64,000 nt of DNA. Source: a bacterium (GTDB lineage Bacteria; Bacillota; Bacilli; Lactobacillales; Streptococcaceae). Shown here one piece after another: positions 36,223 to 46,440 of the stretch; position 1 is the first letter of the stretch, and every line of letters starts with the position of its first letter. Location of the stretch: NCBI GenBank assembly GCA_905221545.1, contig CAJNDO010000002.1:1-64000 (forward strand). Reading direction: 5' to 3'. The notes under the pieces were generated by a model. It was given only the letters and a program-made list of their open reading frames with translations, searched no databases and was not told where the DNA came from. The position numbers were made by a program, and so were the translations under genes.

Positions 36223-36657
36223 TTGGACTACCAACGAATTAATGAATATTTAACATCTATATTTAACAATGTCCTCGTCATCGAGGAAGTTAGCTTGAGG
36301 GGTAGTCGTTTCAAAGATATCTCCATCAAAGAAGTCCATACAATCGATGTAATTGGAAAATTCCCAGACGTGACGCCAAGTCAAGTGTCGAAAGAGTTGA
36401 TGGTGACTCTTGGGACGGTTACGACTAGTTTGAATAATCTTGAACGCAAGGGTTACATTGAACGCATTCGCTCAGAGCAGGATCGTCGTGTGGTGCATCT
36501 GCATTTGACAAAGAAAGGTCGCTTGGTTCATAGACTTCATAAACGCTTCCATAAGGCTATGGTCGAAAATATTATTGACGGTATGAGCAAGGAAGAAACT
36601 GAAGTTATGAGCAAAGGTTTGACTAAACTTTATCAATTTTTGGAGGATTTGAAATAA
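36223..36657 (+). CDS. fabT: FabT, MarR-type repressor of fatty-acid synthesis
   Basis: FabT binds DNA when complexed with long-chain acyl-ACP and represses the fab genes. The 144-residue MarR fold has the winged [23 protein letters not shown] followed by [20 protein letters not shown]. The start is a TTG at 36223: AAGGAGG (36207-36213) is 9 bp before it, no ATG fits, and the length then equals known FabT. The stop overlaps the fabH ATG by one base. Boxes at 36183 and 37970 are its probable targets. Confidence 0.95.
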   Translation: MDYQRINEYLTSIFNNVLVIEEVSLRGSRFKDISIKEVHTIDVIGKFPDVTPSQVSKELMVTLGTVTTSLNNLERKGYIERIRSEQDRRVVHLHLTKKGRLVHRLHKRFHKAMVENIIDGMSKEETEVMSKGLTKLYQFLEDLK

Positions 36658-37631
36658 TGGCTTTTGCAAAAATAAGCCAGGTTGCTCATTATGTGCCAGA
36701 GCAAGTGGTTACAAATCATGATTTGGCTCAGATTATGGATACCAATGATGAGTGGATTTCAAGTCGGACGGGAATACGACAAAGGCATATTTCAAGAACA
36801 GAATCTACCAGTGATTTGGCTACAGAAGTTGCGAAAAAACTGATGACAAAAGCTGGAATCGCAGGGAAAGAGCTGGATTTTATCATTCTAGCTACCATTA
36901 CTCCAGATTCGATGATGCCCTCTACAGCTGCTCGAGTTCAAGCCAATATTGGTGCTAATAAGGCCTTTGCTTTTGACCTAACAGCTGCATGCAGTGGATT
37001 TGTATTTGCCTTGTCAACTGCTGAAAAGTTTATCGCTTCTGGTCACTTTCAAAAAGGCTTGGTGATTGGTAGTGAAACCCTCTCTAAGGCAGTCGATTGG
37101 TCAGATCGATCAACAGCTGTTTTGTTTGGAGATGGTGCTGGCGGAGTCTTGCTAGAAGCTAGCGAGCAAGAGCATTTCTTAGCTGAGAGTCTCAATAGCG
37201 ATGGAAGTCGCAGCGAGTGTCTGACCTATGGACATTCAGGCTTACATTCTCCATTTTCAGATCAAGAGAGTGCAGATTCATTTTTGAAGATGGATGGGCG
37301 CGCGGTCTTTGATTTTGCCATTCGAGATGTAGCCAAGTCTATCAAGCAGACTATTGACGAATCCCCTATAGAGGCGATAGACTTAGATTATCTGCTACTT
37401 CATCAGGCCAATGACCGTATCTTGGATAAGATGGCTAGAAAAATCGGTGTCGACCGAGCTAAACTTCCAGCTAATATGATGGAGTATGGCAATACCAGTG
37501 CAGCAAGTATCCCGATTTTACTTTCAGAGTGTGTTGAACAAGGCCTCATCCGTTTAGACTGTAGCCAGACTGTTCTTCTATCAGGCTTCGGTGGAGGCTT
37601 GACCTGGGGCACGCTCATTCTTACAATTTAG
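36657..37631 (+). CDS. fabH: 3-oxoacyl-ACP synthase III
   Basis: It condenses acetyl-CoA with malonyl-ACP to start fatty-acid chains. The catalytic cysteine is in [13 protein letters not shown], the histidine in [10 protein letters not shown] and the asparagine in [11 protein letters not shown]. Residues 1-324 are complete. TAATG overlap with fabT suggests translational coupling. A small GTG-CAC hairpin (about 37638-37652) lies between fabH and acpP. Confidence 0.96.
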   Translation: MAFAKISQVAHYVPEQVVTNHDLAQIMDTNDEWISSRTGIRQRHISRTESTSDLATEVAKKLMTKAGIAGKELDFIILATITPDSMMPSTAARVQANIGANKAFAFDLTAACSGFVFALSTAEKFIASGHFQKGLVIGSETLSKAVDWSDRSTAVLFGDGAGGVLLEASEQEHFLAESLNSDGSRSECLTYGHSGLHSPFSDQESADSFLKMDGRAVFDFAIRDVAKSIKQTIDESPIEAIDLDYLLLHQANDRILDKMARKIGVDRAKLPANMMEYGNTSAASIPILLSECVEQGLIRLDCSQTVLLSGFGGGLTWGTLILTI

Positions 37632-37689
37632 GTAATCATGTGGTGAACACATTGTTATAAAAAACTATTTATTTTAAAGGAGTCCTATC

Positions 37690-37914
37690 ATGGCAGTATT
37701 TGAAAAAGTACAAGAAATTATCGTTGAAGAACTTGGAAAAGACGCATCAGAAGTAACACTTGAATCAACTTTTGATGACTTGGACGCAGATTCATTGGAC
37801 TTGTTCCAAGTAATCTCAGAAATTGAAGATGCTTTTGATATCCAAATCGAAGCAGAAGATGACTTGAAAACAGTTGGTGACTTGGTTGCCTACGTTGAAG
37901 AGCAAACAAAATAA
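37690..37914 (+). CDS. acpP: Acyl carrier protein
   Basis: It carries growing acyl chains on a phosphopantetheine arm. The 74-residue acidic protein has the attachment serine in [12 protein letters not shown] (residue 37). AAAGGAG precedes the ATG. Codon use is of highly expressed type. Chromosomal place inside the fab cluster identifies it as the fatty-acid ACP rather than a specialised carrier. Confidence 0.96.
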   Translation: MAVFEKVQEIIVEELGKDASEVTLESTFDDLDADSLDLFQVISEIEDAFDIQIEAEDDLKTVGDLVAYVEEQTK

Positions 37915-37930
37915 GCAGAATACAAATAGA

Positions 37931-37960
37931 AGGAGTAGGGAAACCCGCTCCCTCTTGTTT
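37931..37960 (+). terminator. Hairpin between acpP and fabK
   Basis: GGAGTAGGG (37932-37940) pairs with CCCGCTCC (37944-37951), followed by CTCTTGTTT. It probably reduces read-through and so sets acpP above the downstream genes. Confidence 0.65.
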
Positions 37961-37969
37961 AGGCAATAG

Positions 37970-37982
37970 TTTGATTTTCAAA
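37970..37982 (+). promoter_or_regulatory. FabT box upstream of fabK
   Basis: TTTGATTTTCAAA is a perfect TTTGA-N3-TCAAA palindrome 48 bp before fabK. It is the expected FabT operator for the fabK-accA run. Confidence 0.8.
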
Positions 37983-38030
37983 TTATGACAGTATCGAACT
38001 ATTACGTAAGCAAGAAATGATGGAGGCACT

Positions 38031-39005
38031 ATGAAAACGCGTATTACAGAATTATTGAACATTGATTATCCTATTTTTCAAGGAGGAATGGCTTGGGTTG
38101 CTGATGGTGATTTGGCAGGAGCTGTTTCCAAGGCTGGAGGACTAGGTATTATCGGTGGGGGAAATGCCCCTAAAGAAGTTGTCAAGGCTAATATTGATAA
38201 GATCAAATCATTGACGGATAAACCCTTTGGTGTCAACATCATGCTCTTGTCTCCCTTTGTGGAAGATATTGTAGATCTCGTTATCGAGGAAGGTGTTAAA
38301 GTAGTGACAACAGGCGCAGGAAATCCTGGTAAATACATGGAACGCTTCCACGAAGCTGGGATCACTGTTATTCCTGTTGTACCAAGTGTTGCTTTAGCTA
38401 AACGCATGGAAAAAATCGGTGCGGACGCTGTTATTGCAGAAGGAATGGAAGCTGGGGGGCATATCGGTAAATTAACAACCATGACCTTGGTGCGCCAGGT
38501 AGCTGCAGCTGTATCTATTCCTGTTATTGCTGCAGGAGGGATTGCGGATGGTGAAGGTGCTGCTGCTGGCTTTATGCTAGGTGCAGAGGCTGTTCAGGTT
38601 GGAACGCGTTTTGTCGTTGCAAAAGAATCTAATGCCCATCCAAATTATAAGGCTAAGATTTTAAAAGCTAGAGATATTGATACTACGATTTCAGCCCAAC
38701 ACTTTGGGCATGCTGTTCGTGCTATTAAGAATCAATTGACTCGTGATTTTGAAAAAGCTGAGAAAGATGCCTTTAAACAGGAAAATCCTGATTTAGAAAT
38801 TTTTGAACAAATGGGAGCAGGTGCCCTAGCCAAAGCAGTTGTTCACGGAGATGTGGATGGCGGATCTGTCATGGCGGGTCAAATTGCAGGGCTTGTTTCC
38901 AAAGAAGAAACAGCTGAAGAAATCCTAAAAGATTTGTACTACGGAGCTGCTAAGAAAATTCAAGAAGAAGCCTCTCGTTGGGCAGGAGTTGTAAGAAATG
39001 ACTAA
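38031..39005 (+). CDS. fabK: Enoyl-ACP reductase II
   Basis: An FMN- and NADH-dependent enzyme that reduces trans-2-enoyl-ACP, replacing FabI in streptococci and giving triclosan resistance. Signatures are PIFQGGMAWVADGDLAGAVS, GMEAGGHIGKLTT with the catalytic-region histidine, and the FMN phosphate loop PVIAAGGIADGEGAAAGFML. The length of 324 residues is typical. It overlaps fabD by 8 bp. Confidence 0.96.
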   Translation: MKTRITELLNIDYPIFQGGMAWVADGDLAGAVSKAGGLGIIGGGNAPKEVVKANIDKIKSLTDKPFGVNIMLLSPFVEDIVDLVIEEGVKVVTTGAGNPGKYMERFHEAGITVIPVVPSVALAKRMEKIGADAVIAEGMEAGGHIGKLTTMTLVRQVAAAVSIPVIAAGGIADGEGAAAGFMLGAEAVQVGTRFVVAKESNAHPNYKAKILKARDIDTTISAQHFGHAVRAIKNQLTRDFEKAEKDAFKQENPDLEIFEQMGAGALAKAVVHGDVDGGSVMAGQIAGLVSKEETAEEILKDLYYGAAKKIQEEASRWAGVVRND

Positions 39006-39918
39006 AACAGCCTTTTTATTTGCTGGTCAAGGTGCCCAGTATTTAGGGATGGGACGGGATCTCTATGATCAGTATCCAATTGTCAAAGAAACGATTGATC
39101 GAGCGAGTCAGGTGCTCGGTTATGATTTGCGTCATCTCATCGATACGGAAGAAGAAAAACTTAATCAGACCCGCTATACGCAACCAGCCATTCTAGCGAC
39201 TTCGGTTGCTATCTACCGTTTATTGCAAGAAAAGGGCTATCAGCCTGATATGGTTGCTGGTTTGTCCCTTGGAGAATACTCAGCCTTGGTGGCCAGTGGC
39301 GCCTTGGATTTTGAAGATGCGGTAGCCTTGGTAGCTAAGCGTGGAGCTTATATGGAAGAAGCAGCTCCTGCTGGTTCTGGTAAGATGGTAGCAGTTCTCA
39401 ATACGCCAGTAGAGGTCATTGAGGAAGCCTGTCGAAAAGCTTCTGAACTTGGAGTGGTCACCCCAGCCAACTATAATACACCTGCACAAATCGTGATTGG
39501 TGGAGAAGTGGTTGCAGTTGACCGAGCTATCGAACTCTTGCAGGAAGCAGGTGCTAAACGCTTGATTCCTCTCAAGGTGTCAGGTCCCTTTCATACCGCT
39601 CTCCTTGAGTCTGCTAGCCAAAAACTAGCTGAAACTCTAGCTCAAGTAAGTTTTTCAGATTTTACTTGTCCCCTAGTTGGTAATACAGAAGCTGCTGTCA
39701 TGCAAAAAGAAGACATTGCTCAACTTTTGACACGTCAGGTAAAGGAACCGGTTCGTTTCTATGAAAGTATTGCGGTTATGCAAGAAGCAGGCGTAACCAA
39801 CTTTATCGAGATTGGACCGGGGAAAGTCTTGTCAGGTTTTGTCAAAAAAATTGATAAGACGGCTAAACTATCCACTGTTGAAGATCAGGCGAGCTTGGAA
39901 GCTCTTCTAGGAAACTAG
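38998..39918 (+). CDS. fabD: Malonyl-CoA:ACP transacylase
   Basis: It moves malonyl groups from CoA to ACP. The nucleophile elbow GLSLGEYSALVASG holds the catalytic serine, and the histidine is in VSGPFHTALLESA. The FAGQGAQYLGMGRDL start and the IEIGPGKVLSGFVKKI end are family marks. It has 306 residues. Its start lies in the end of fabK. Confidence 0.96.
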   Translation: MTKTAFLFAGQGAQYLGMGRDLYDQYPIVKETIDRASQVLGYDLRHLIDTEEEKLNQTRYTQPAILATSVAIYRLLQEKGYQPDMVAGLSLGEYSALVASGALDFEDAVALVAKRGAYMEEAAPAGSGKMVAVLNTPVEVIEEACRKASELGVVTPANYNTPAQIVIGGEVVAVDRAIELLQEAGAKRLIPLKVSGPFHTALLESASQKLAETLAQVSFSDFTCPLVGNTEAAVMQKEDIAQLLTRQVKEPVRFYESIAVMQEAGVTNFIEIGPGKVLSGFVKKIDKTAKLSTVEDQASLEALLGN

Positions 39919-39961
39919 TAATCCCTTCTCCCATAAATACAGGAGGCAACAGGAGAAAAGA

Positions 39962-40693
39962 ATGCAACTAAAAAATAAAAATATCTTTATTACAGGTTCG
40001 AGTCGTGGAATTGGTCTTGCCATTGCCCACAAGTTTGCTAAAGCAGGAGCCAATATTGTCTTAAACAGTCGTGGGGCTATCCCAGAAGAATTGCTCGCTG
40101 AGTTTGCAAACTATGGTGTCAAGGTGGTTCCTATTTCAGGGGACGTGTCTGATTTTGCAGACGCTAAGCGTATGGTTGAGGACGCTATTGCAGAGCTGGG
40201 TTCAGTAGATGTTTTGGTCAACAATGCAGGAATCACCCAAGATACCCTCATGCTCAAGATGACAGAAGCAGATTTTGAAAAAGTGCTCAAGGTTAACCTG
40301 ACTGGGGCCTTTAATATGACACAATCAGTCTTGAAACCGATGATGAAAGCCAGAGAAGGTGCTATCATTAATATGTCTAGTGTTGTTGGTTTGATGGGGA
40401 ATATCGGTCAAGCTAACTATGCTGCTTCTAAGGCTGGCTTGATTGGTTTTACCAAGTCTGTGGCGCGTGAAGTGGCCAATCGCAATATCAGGGTTAATGC
40501 TATTGCACCTGGAATGATTGAGTCCGATATGACAGCTGTCCTATCAGACAAGGTAAAAGATGCCATGCTGGCGCAAATTCCTATGAAAGAATTTGGGCAG
40601 GCAGAGCAGGTTGCAGATTTAACAGTATTTTTAGCAGGCCAAGATTATCTAACTGGTCAAGTGGTTGCCATTGATGGTGGCTTAAGTATGTAG
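39962..40693 (+). CDS. fabG: 3-oxoacyl-ACP reductase
   Basis: An NADPH-dependent short-chain dehydrogenase that reduces 3-oxoacyl-ACP. The cofactor motif is ITGSSRGIGLAIA, the NNAG motif VLVNNAGITQD, and the catalytic tetrad S-Y-K appears in INMSSVVGLMGNIGQANYAA and SKAG. It has 243 residues. AGGAGGCAACAGGAGA precedes the ATG. Confidence 0.96.
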   Translation: MQLKNKNIFITGSSRGIGLAIAHKFAKAGANIVLNSRGAIPEELLAEFANYGVKVVPISGDVSDFADAKRMVEDAIAELGSVDVLVNNAGITQDTLMLKMTEADFEKVLKVNLTGAFNMTQSVLKPMMKAREGAIINMSSVVGLMGNIGQANYAASKAGLIGFTKSVAREVANRNIRVNAIAPGMIESDMTAVLSDKVKDAMLAQIPMKEFGQAEQVADLTVFLAGQDYLTGQVVAIDGGLSM

Positions 40694-40714
40694 CAGAAGC
40701 TAGAGGTAAAAAAG

Positions 40715-41950
40715 ATGAAACTAAATCGTGTAGTAGTAACAGGTTATGGAGTAACATCTCCAATCGGAAATACACCAGAAGAATTTTGGAATAGTTTGAC
40801 AACTGGAAAAATCGGAATTGGTCCAATTACAAAATTTGATCACAGTGACTTTGATGTGCATAATGCGGCAGAAATTCAAGATTTTCCTTTTGATAAATAC
40901 TTTGTGAAGAAAGATACCAATCGTTTTGATAACTATTCTTTGTATGCCTTGTACGCAGCCCAAGAGGCTGTCAATCATGCCAATCTAGATGTAGAGGCTA
41001 TTGACAAGGATCGTTTTGGTGTTATCGTTGCCTCTGGTATTGGTGGAATCAAGGAAATTGAAGATCAAGTGCTTCGTCTCAACGAAAAAGGGCCAAAACG
41101 TGTGAAACCATTGACCCTTCCAAAAGCCTTACCAAACATGGCTTCAGGAAATGTTGCCATGCGTTTTGGAGCAAACGGTGTTTGTAAATCCATCAATACT
41201 GCCTGCGCTTCATCAAATGATGCGATTGGGGATGCTTTCCGCTCGATTAAGTTTGGTTTCCAAGATGTTATGTTGGTAGGTGGTTCAGAAGCTTCTATTA
41301 CACCTTTTGCTATTGCTGGTTTCCAAGCCCTAACAGCTCTCTCTACTACAGAGGATCCTACTCGTGCTTCTATTCCATTTGATAAGGATCGTAATGGTTT
41401 TGTCATGGGTGAAGGTTCAGGGATGTTGGTTCTTGAAAGTCTTGAACACGCTGAAAAACGTGGGGCAACGATCCTTGCTGAAGTGGTTGGTTACGGAAAT
41501 ACCTGTGATGCCTACCATATGACTTCACCACATCCAGAAGGTCAGGGAGCTATCAAGGCCATCAAACTCGCTTTGGAAGAAGCTGAGATTTCTCCAGAGC
41601 AGGTAGCCTATGTCAATGCTCACGGAACGTCAACTCCTGCTAATGAAAAAGGAGAAAGTGGTGCTATCGTGGCTGTTCTTGGTAAGGAAGTACCTGTATC
41701 ATCAACTAAGTCTTTCACAGGACATTTGTTGGGAGCTGCAGGTGCTGTAGAAGCTATCGTCACAATCGAAGCCATGCGTCATAACTTTGTACCAATGACA
41801 GCTGGAACAAGTGAAGTATCAGATTATATCGAAGCCAATGTCGTTTATGGACAAGGCTTGGAGCAAGAAATTCCATACGCTATTTCAAATACCTTTGGTT
41901 TTGGTGGCCATAATGCAGTTCTTGCTTTCAAACGTTGGGAGAATAAATAA
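40715..41950 (+). CDS. fabF: 3-oxoacyl-ACP synthase II
   Basis: It performs chain-elongating condensations. The catalytic cysteine is in SINTACASSNDAIG, with the histidines in YVNAHGTSTPANEK and SFTGHLLGAAGA. The length of 411 residues is complete. With no FabB present it is likely the only elongating condensing enzyme in this cluster. Confidence 0.97.
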   Translation: MKLNRVVVTGYGVTSPIGNTPEEFWNSLTTGKIGIGPITKFDHSDFDVHNAAEIQDFPFDKYFVKKDTNRFDNYSLYALYAAQEAVNHANLDVEAIDKDRFGVIVASGIGGIKEIEDQVLRLNEKGPKRVKPLTLPKALPNMASGNVAMRFGANGVCKSINTACASSNDAIGDAFRSIKFGFQDVMLVGGSEASITPFAIAGFQALTALSTTEDPTRASIPFDKDRNGFVMGEGSGMLVLESLEHAEKRGATILAEVVGYGNTCDAYHMTSPHPEGQGAIKAIKLALEEAEISPEQVAYVNAHGTSTPANEKGESGAIVAVLGKEVPVSSTKSFTGHLLGAAGAVEAIVTIEAMRHNFVPMTAGTSEVSDYIEANVVYGQGLEQEIPYAISNTFGFGGHNAVLAFKRWENK

Positions 41951-41952
41951 GT

Positions 41953-42438
41953 ATGAATTTAAACGATATTAAAGACTTGATGGCTCAATTTGACCAGTCA
42001 AGTTTGAGAGAATTTTCTTATAAAAATGGGACGGATGAGTTACAGTTTAGTAAGAATGAAGCTAGACTTGTACCTGAAGTTGCAGCTCAAGTTGCACCAT
42101 CGCCCGTTCTAGCAACACCAAGTCCAGCGACTCCTACATCTGCTCCAGCAGAGACTGTAGCAGAAGAAGTTCCAGCTTCAGCTGAAGCAAGTGTGGCTAC
42201 TGAGGGAGATGTTGTGGAAAGCCCACTTGTTGGGGTGGCTTACTTGGCTGCTGGTCCAGATAAACCTGCCTTTGTTTCAGTTGGTGATAGTGTTAAAAAA
42301 GGCCAAACATTGGTGATTATCGAAGCCATGAAAGTCATGAATGAAATCCCAGCTCCTAAGGATGGTGTGGTAACGGAAATTCTCGTTTCTAACGAAGAAA
42401 TGGTTGAGTTTGGTAAAGGATTGGTACGCATCAAATGA
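41953..42438 (+). CDS. accB: Biotin carboxyl carrier protein of acetyl-CoA carboxylase
   Basis: It carries carboxybiotin between AccC and AccAD. The 161 residues have a short N-terminal segment, a flexible Ala/Pro/Thr/Glu linker (about 40-80) and the biotinyl domain with the acceptor lysine in [12 protein letters not shown]. The motif is AMKV instead of the common AMKM. I believe this is usual in pneumococci. It overlaps fabZ by 4 bp. Confidence 0.95.
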   Translation: MNLNDIKDLMAQFDQSSLREFSYKNGTDELQFSKNEARLVPEVAAQVAPSPVLATPSPATPTSAPAETVAEEVPASAEASVATEGDVVESPLVGVAYLAAGPDKPAFVSVGDSVKKGQTLVIIEAMKVMNEIPAPKDGVVTEILVSNEEMVEFGKGLVRIK

Positions 42439-42857
42439 TCGATATTCAAGGAATCAAAGAAGCTCTGCCCCACCGTTATCCCATGCTCCTAGTGGACCGT
42501 GTCTTGGAAGTGAGCGAGGATACCATTGTTGCCATCAAAAATGTGACCATCAACGAGCCTTTCTTTAACGGTCATTTTCCTCAATATCCAGTCATGCCAG
42601 GTGTTCTGATCATGGAAGCCTTGGCGCAAACAGCTGGTGTTTTGGAGTTGTCTAAGCCTGAAAATAAAGGGAAACTAGTCTTTTACGCTGGTATGGACAA
42701 GGTTAAGTTTAAGAAGCAAGTTGTACCAGGAGACCAATTGGTTATGACGGCGACTTTTGTAAAACGCCGTGGTACCATTGCCGTGGTTGAAGCAAAGGCT
42801 GAAGTGGATGGCAAGCTTGCAGCTAGTGGTACTCTTACCTTTGCAATTGGGAACTAA
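42435..42857 (+). CDS. fabZ: 3-hydroxyacyl-ACP dehydratase
   Basis: It dehydrates 3-hydroxyacyl-ACP to trans-2-enoyl-ACP, the branch-point substrate also used by FabM. The hotdog fold shows [16 protein letters not shown] and [20 protein letters not shown] with the catalytic histidine and glutamate. It has 140 residues and is coupled to accB by ATGA. Confidence 0.96.
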   Translation: MIDIQGIKEALPHRYPMLLVDRVLEVSEDTIVAIKNVTINEPFFNGHFPQYPVMPGVLIMEALAQTAGVLELSKPENKGKLVFYAGMDKVKFKKQVVPGDQLVMTATFVKRRGTIAVVEAKAEVDGKLAASGTLTFAIGN

Positions 42858-42868
42858 GGAGGTTCTCC

Positions 42869-44236
42869 ATGTTTCGAAAAATTTTAATTGCCAATCGTGG
42901 TGAAATTGCGGTCCGTATTATCCGTGCGGCTCGTGAATTGGGGATTGCGACGGTAGCGGTTTATTCAACTGCTGATAAGGAAGCCCTTCATACGCTTTTG
43001 GCAGATGAAGCGGTTTGTATCGGCCCTGGCAAGGCAACTGAGTCTTATCTTAACATTAATGCGGTTCTATCAGCTGCAGTCTTGACTGAAGCAGAAGCCA
43101 TTCACCCAGGTTTTGGATTTCTCAGTGAAAATTCCAAATTTGCAACCATGTGTGAAGAAGTGGGCATCAAATTTATCGGTCCATCTGGTCATGTCATGGA
43201 TATGATGGGGGATAAGATTAATGCACGTGCTCAGATGATCAAAGCAGGTGTACCTGTCATTCCAGGTTCGGATGGAGAAGTGCATAACTCTGAGGAAGCC
43301 TTGATTGTTGCTGAAAAAATTGGCTATCCTGTTATGCTAAAGGCTTCAGCAGGTGGTGGTGGTAAAGGGATTCGTAAGGTTGAAAAACCAGAAGACCTTG
43401 TTGCAGCCTTTGAAACAGCCTCTAGTGAAGCTAGAGCCAATTATGGCAATGGTGCTATGTACATAGAACGGGTTATCTATCCAGCTCGTCACATCGAGGT
43501 TCAAATCCTAGGAGATGAACACGGAAATGTAATCCACTTGGGAGAACGGGATTGTTCACTACAACGGAATAACCAAAAGGTTTTAGAAGAAAGCCCTTCG
43601 ATTGCAATCGGAAAAACGCTACGTAATGAAATTGGTGCTGCTGCTGTTCGAGCTGCGGAGTCTGTGGGCTATGAGAATGCAGGGACCATTGAGTTTCTTC
43701 TTGATGAAGCCAGTGGCAAATTCTATTTCATGGAAATGAATACTCGTGTTCAGGTGGAACATCCGGTAACAGAGTTTGTTTCAGGTGTTGATATCGTTAA
43801 GGAACAGATTCGCATTGCAGCAGGTCAGCCTTTGTCTGTTAAGCAAGAAGATATTGTCCTACGTGGTCATGCTATCGAGTGTCGTATCAATGCAGAAAAT
43901 CCAGCCTTCAACTTTGCTCCAAGTCCAGGTAAGATTACCAATCTCTATCTGCCAAGTGGAGGAGTTGGCTTGCGCGTGGATTCAGCAGTTTATCCAGGCT
44001 ATACCATTCCGCCTTATTATGATAGTATGATCGCTAAAATCATAGTTCACGGTGAAAATCGTTTTGATGCCTTGATGAAAATGCAACGTGCCCTCTATGA
44101 ATTAGAAATTGAAGGGGTGCAGACCAATGCGGATTTCCAGCTTGACCTCATTTCAGATCGCAATGTCATTGCTGGAGATTATGATACTTCCTTCTTGATG
44201 GAAACCTTCTTACCTAAATATCAAGAAAAAGAATAA
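42869..44236 (+). CDS. accC: Biotin carboxylase subunit of acetyl-CoA carboxylase
   Basis: It carboxylates the biotin on AccB using ATP and bicarbonate. The ATP-grasp loop KASAGGGGKGIRKV and the catalytic MEMNTRVQVEHPVTEF are present, with the biotin-carboxylase N-terminal FRKILIANRGEIAVRIIRAA. It has 455 residues. AAGGAGG precedes the ATG. Confidence 0.97.
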   Translation: MFRKILIANRGEIAVRIIRAARELGIATVAVYSTADKEALHTLLADEAVCIGPGKATESYLNINAVLSAAVLTEAEAIHPGFGFLSENSKFATMCEEVGIKFIGPSGHVMDMMGDKINARAQMIKAGVPVIPGSDGEVHNSEEALIVAEKIGYPVMLKASAGGGGKGIRKVEKPEDLVAAFETASSEARANYGNGAMYIERVIYPARHIEVQILGDEHGNVIHLGERDCSLQRNNQKVLEESPSIAIGKTLRNEIGAAAVRAAESVGYENAGTIEFLLDEASGKFYFMEMNTRVQVEHPVTEFVSGVDIVKEQIRIAAGQPLSVKQEDIVLRGHAIECRINAENPAFNFAPSPGKITNLYLPSGGVGLRVDSAVYPGYTIPPYYDSMIAKIIVHGENRFDALMKMQRALYELEIEGVQTNADFQLDLISDRNVIAGDYDTSFLMETFLPKYQEKE

Positions 44237-44272
44237 AATGACTTTAAGAGTTTAAACCGAAAAGGGGAATCA

Positions 44273-45139
44273 ATGGCTCTATTTAGTAAAAAAGATAAGT
44301 ATATTCGAATTAATCCCAATCGTTCGGTTAGGGAAAAACCTCAAGCCAAGCCAGAGGTTCCAGATGAATTATTCTCCCAGTGTCCGGGTTGTAAGCATAC
44401 CATCTATCAGAAGGATCTGGGAAGTGAGCGTATTTGTCCGCACTGTAGCTATACCTTTCGTATTTCTGCCCAAGAACGCTTGGCTCTGACGATTGATATG
44501 GGAACCTTCAAGGAATTGTTTACAGGGATTGAAAGCAAGGATCCTTTGCATTTCCCTGGTTATCAAAAGAAACTAGCAACCATGCGGGAAAAAACAGGTC
44601 TGGATGAAGCCGTTGTGACAGGAACAGCTCTTATTAAAGGTCAGACTGTGGCTCTTGGGATTATGGATTCCAACTTTATCATGGCTTCTATGGGTACGGT
44701 TGTAGGTGAAAAAATCACTCGTTTGTTTGAGTATGCGACTGTCGAAAAATTGCCAGTTGTTCTCTTCACAGCCTCTGGTGGCGCCCGTATGCAGGAAGGA
44801 ATCATGAGTCTCATGCAGATGGCTAAGATTTCTGCAGCGGTTAAACGTCATTCAAATGCAGGCCTCTTTTACCTGACTATTTTGACAGATCCAACGACTG
44901 GTGGTGTGACAGCTTCCTTCGCTATGGAAGGCGATATCATTCTGGCTGAACCACAGAGTTTGGTTGGTTTTGCTGGGCGTCGTGTCATTGAAAATACGGT
45001 TCGTGAAAGCTTGCCTGAGGATTTCCAAAAGGCAGAATTCCTATTGGAACATGGCTTTGTGGATGCTATTGTCAAAAGAAGAGACTTGCCAGATACCATT
45101 GCTAGCCTAGTTAGATTGCATGGAGGGAGTCCTAGATGA
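44273..45139 (+). CDS. accD: Acetyl-CoA carboxylase carboxyltransferase subunit beta
   Basis: With AccA it moves the carboxyl group from biotin to acetyl-CoA to make malonyl-CoA. The N-terminal zinc finger is [10 protein letters not shown] with ICPHC. The crotonase-like core contains [20 protein letters not shown] and [18 protein letters not shown]. It has 288 residues and overlaps accA by 4 bp (ATGA). Confidence 0.96.
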   Translation: MALFSKKDKYIRINPNRSVREKPQAKPEVPDELFSQCPGCKHTIYQKDLGSERICPHCSYTFRISAQERLALTIDMGTFKELFTGIESKDPLHFPGYQKKLATMREKTGLDEAVVTGTALIKGQTVALGIMDSNFIMASMGTVVGEKITRLFEYATVEKLPVVLFTASGGARMQEGIMSLMQMAKISAAVKRHSNAGLFYLTILTDPTTGGVTASFAMEGDIILAEPQSLVGFAGRRVIENTVRESLPEDFQKAEFLLEHGFVDAIVKRRDLPDTIASLVRLHGGSPR

Positions 45140-45903
45140 ATATTGCAAAAATAGTCAGAGAAGCGCGTGAGCAGAGTCGCTTGACAACCTTGGACTTTGC
45201 GACAGGCATTTTTGATGAATTTATCCAGTTACATGGTGACCGTTCTTTCCGAGATGATGGTGCAGTTGTGGGTGGTATCGGCTGGCTTGGAGAACAAGCT
45301 GTAACAGTGGTTGGTATCCAAAAAGGCAAGAGTTTACAAGACAACCTCAAACGGAATTTTGGCCAACCGCATCCAGAAGGCTACCGCAAGGCCTTGCGTT
45401 TGATGAAACAGGCTGAAAAGTTTGGTCGTCCAGTTGTGACCTTTATCAATACTGCAGGTGCCTATCCTGGTGTGGGAGCGGAAGAACGTGGACAGGGAGA
45501 AGCTATCGCTCGCAATCTCATGGAAATGAGTGATCTAAAAGTTCCTATTATTGCCATCATTATTGGTGAAGGCGGTTCAGGTGGGGCTCTAGCTCTAGCA
45601 GTCGCAGACCGTGTCTGGATGCTGGAAAATTCTATCTATGCCATTCTCAGTCCAGAAGGCTTTGCTTCCATTCTATGGAAGGACGGCAGTCGTGCCATGG
45701 AAGCAGCAGAACTGATGAAAATCACTTCTCATGAGCTGTTAGAAATGGACGTGGTGGATAAGGTGATTTCTGAAGCAGGACTTTCTAGTAAAGAACTGAT
45801 TAAGAGTGTAAAGAAAGAACTCCAAACGGAGCTAGCCCTACTTTCACAAAAACCGCTAGAAGAGTTGTTGGAAGAGCGTTATCAACGATTTAGAAAATAC
45901 TAA
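45136..45903 (+). CDS. accA: Acetyl-CoA carboxylase carboxyltransferase subunit alpha
   Basis: Partner of AccD in the carboxyltransferase. It shows [20 protein letters not shown] and [20 protein letters not shown]. At 255 residues it is shorter than the E. coli protein, as is usual in streptococci, mostly lacking the N-terminal extension. It is the last gene of the fatty-acid cluster and is followed by a terminator. Confidence 0.95.
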   Translation: MNIAKIVREAREQSRLTTLDFATGIFDEFIQLHGDRSFRDDGAVVGGIGWLGEQAVTVVGIQKGKSLQDNLKRNFGQPHPEGYRKALRLMKQAEKFGRPVVTFINTAGAYPGVGAEERGQGEAIARNLMEMSDLKVPIIAIIIGEGGSGGALALAVADRVWMLENSIYAILSPEGFASILWKDGSRAMEAAELMKITSHELLEMDVVDKVISEAGLSSKELIKSVKKELQTELALLSQKPLEELLEERYQRFRKY

Positions 45904-45918
45904 TTCTTTAGAATATGC

Positions 45919-45953
45919 AAAAAACTAGAACTGGCAGTTAGTTCTAGTTTTTA
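45919..45953 (+). terminator. Terminator of the fab-acc cluster
   Basis: AAAACTAGAAC (45921-45931) pairs with GTTCTAGTTTT (45941-45951), ending in T residues. Confidence 0.85.
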
Positions 45954-45980
45954 TGTGGTTCTCTGTGTCGAGGACACAAC

Positions 45981-46011
45981 AAAAGGTGCTTGGGAAGACC
46001 AAACACCTTTT
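45981..46011 (-). terminator. Terminator of the efp-asp23-nusB transcript
   Basis: On the minus strand AAAAGGTGTTTGGT pairs with its near-complement AAGCACCTTTT and ends in a T-rich run. Confidence 0.75.
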
Positions 46012-46014
46012 CGA

Positions 46015-46440
46015 TTATTCATTTTCTTCAGTTACGAATTGACTAAGCAGTCCGTTGATAAAGCGGGCTGATTTTTGATCTGAAAAATTCTTGGCAAGTT
46101 CAATGGCTTCATTGACTGCTACCAGCTGAGGTGTATCAAATGATGTGATTTCAAAGATACCCAAGCGTAGTAAGTTTTTTTCGACCAAGGTCAAGCGTTC
46201 AACTGTCCAGCCTGACTTGAGATGCTGGTTGATTTGTTGATCCAACTCGTCTTTTTGAGCTTGCACACCAGAAACCAAGTTCAGAAGAAAGGCAGGGATT
46301 TGCACATCTTCATCTTCACGGTCATGTGTGTAGGCAAATCGACAAGCTGTTTCCATATCTGTGCCGAATTCAAGGCTCATGAGCGCTTGAAAAGCGCATT
46401 TACGAAGTTCGCGTCTAGATTCTAATAATGGACTAGTCAT
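46015..46440 (-). CDS. nusB: Transcription antitermination protein NusB
   Basis: NusB binds boxA RNA with NusE for antitermination in rRNA operons. The 141-residue helical protein shows [36 protein letters not shown] and the family ending [20 protein letters not shown]. It starts inside the end of the Asp23-like gene (8-bp overlap). It is the last gene of a three-gene minus-strand run. Confidence 0.93.
   Translation of the reverse strand: MTSPLLESRRELRKCAFQALMSLEFGTDMETACRFAYTHDREDEDVQIPAFLLNLVSGVQAQKDELDQQINQHLKSGWTVERLTLVEKNLLRLGIFEITSFDTPQLVAVNEAIELAKNFSDQKSARFINGLLSQFVTEENE

Noticed and set aside
41953..42438. AMKV instead of AMKM in AccB as a defect
   Set aside because: The lysine acceptor and surrounding fold are intact, and I believe that this variant is normal in pneumococcal relatives.
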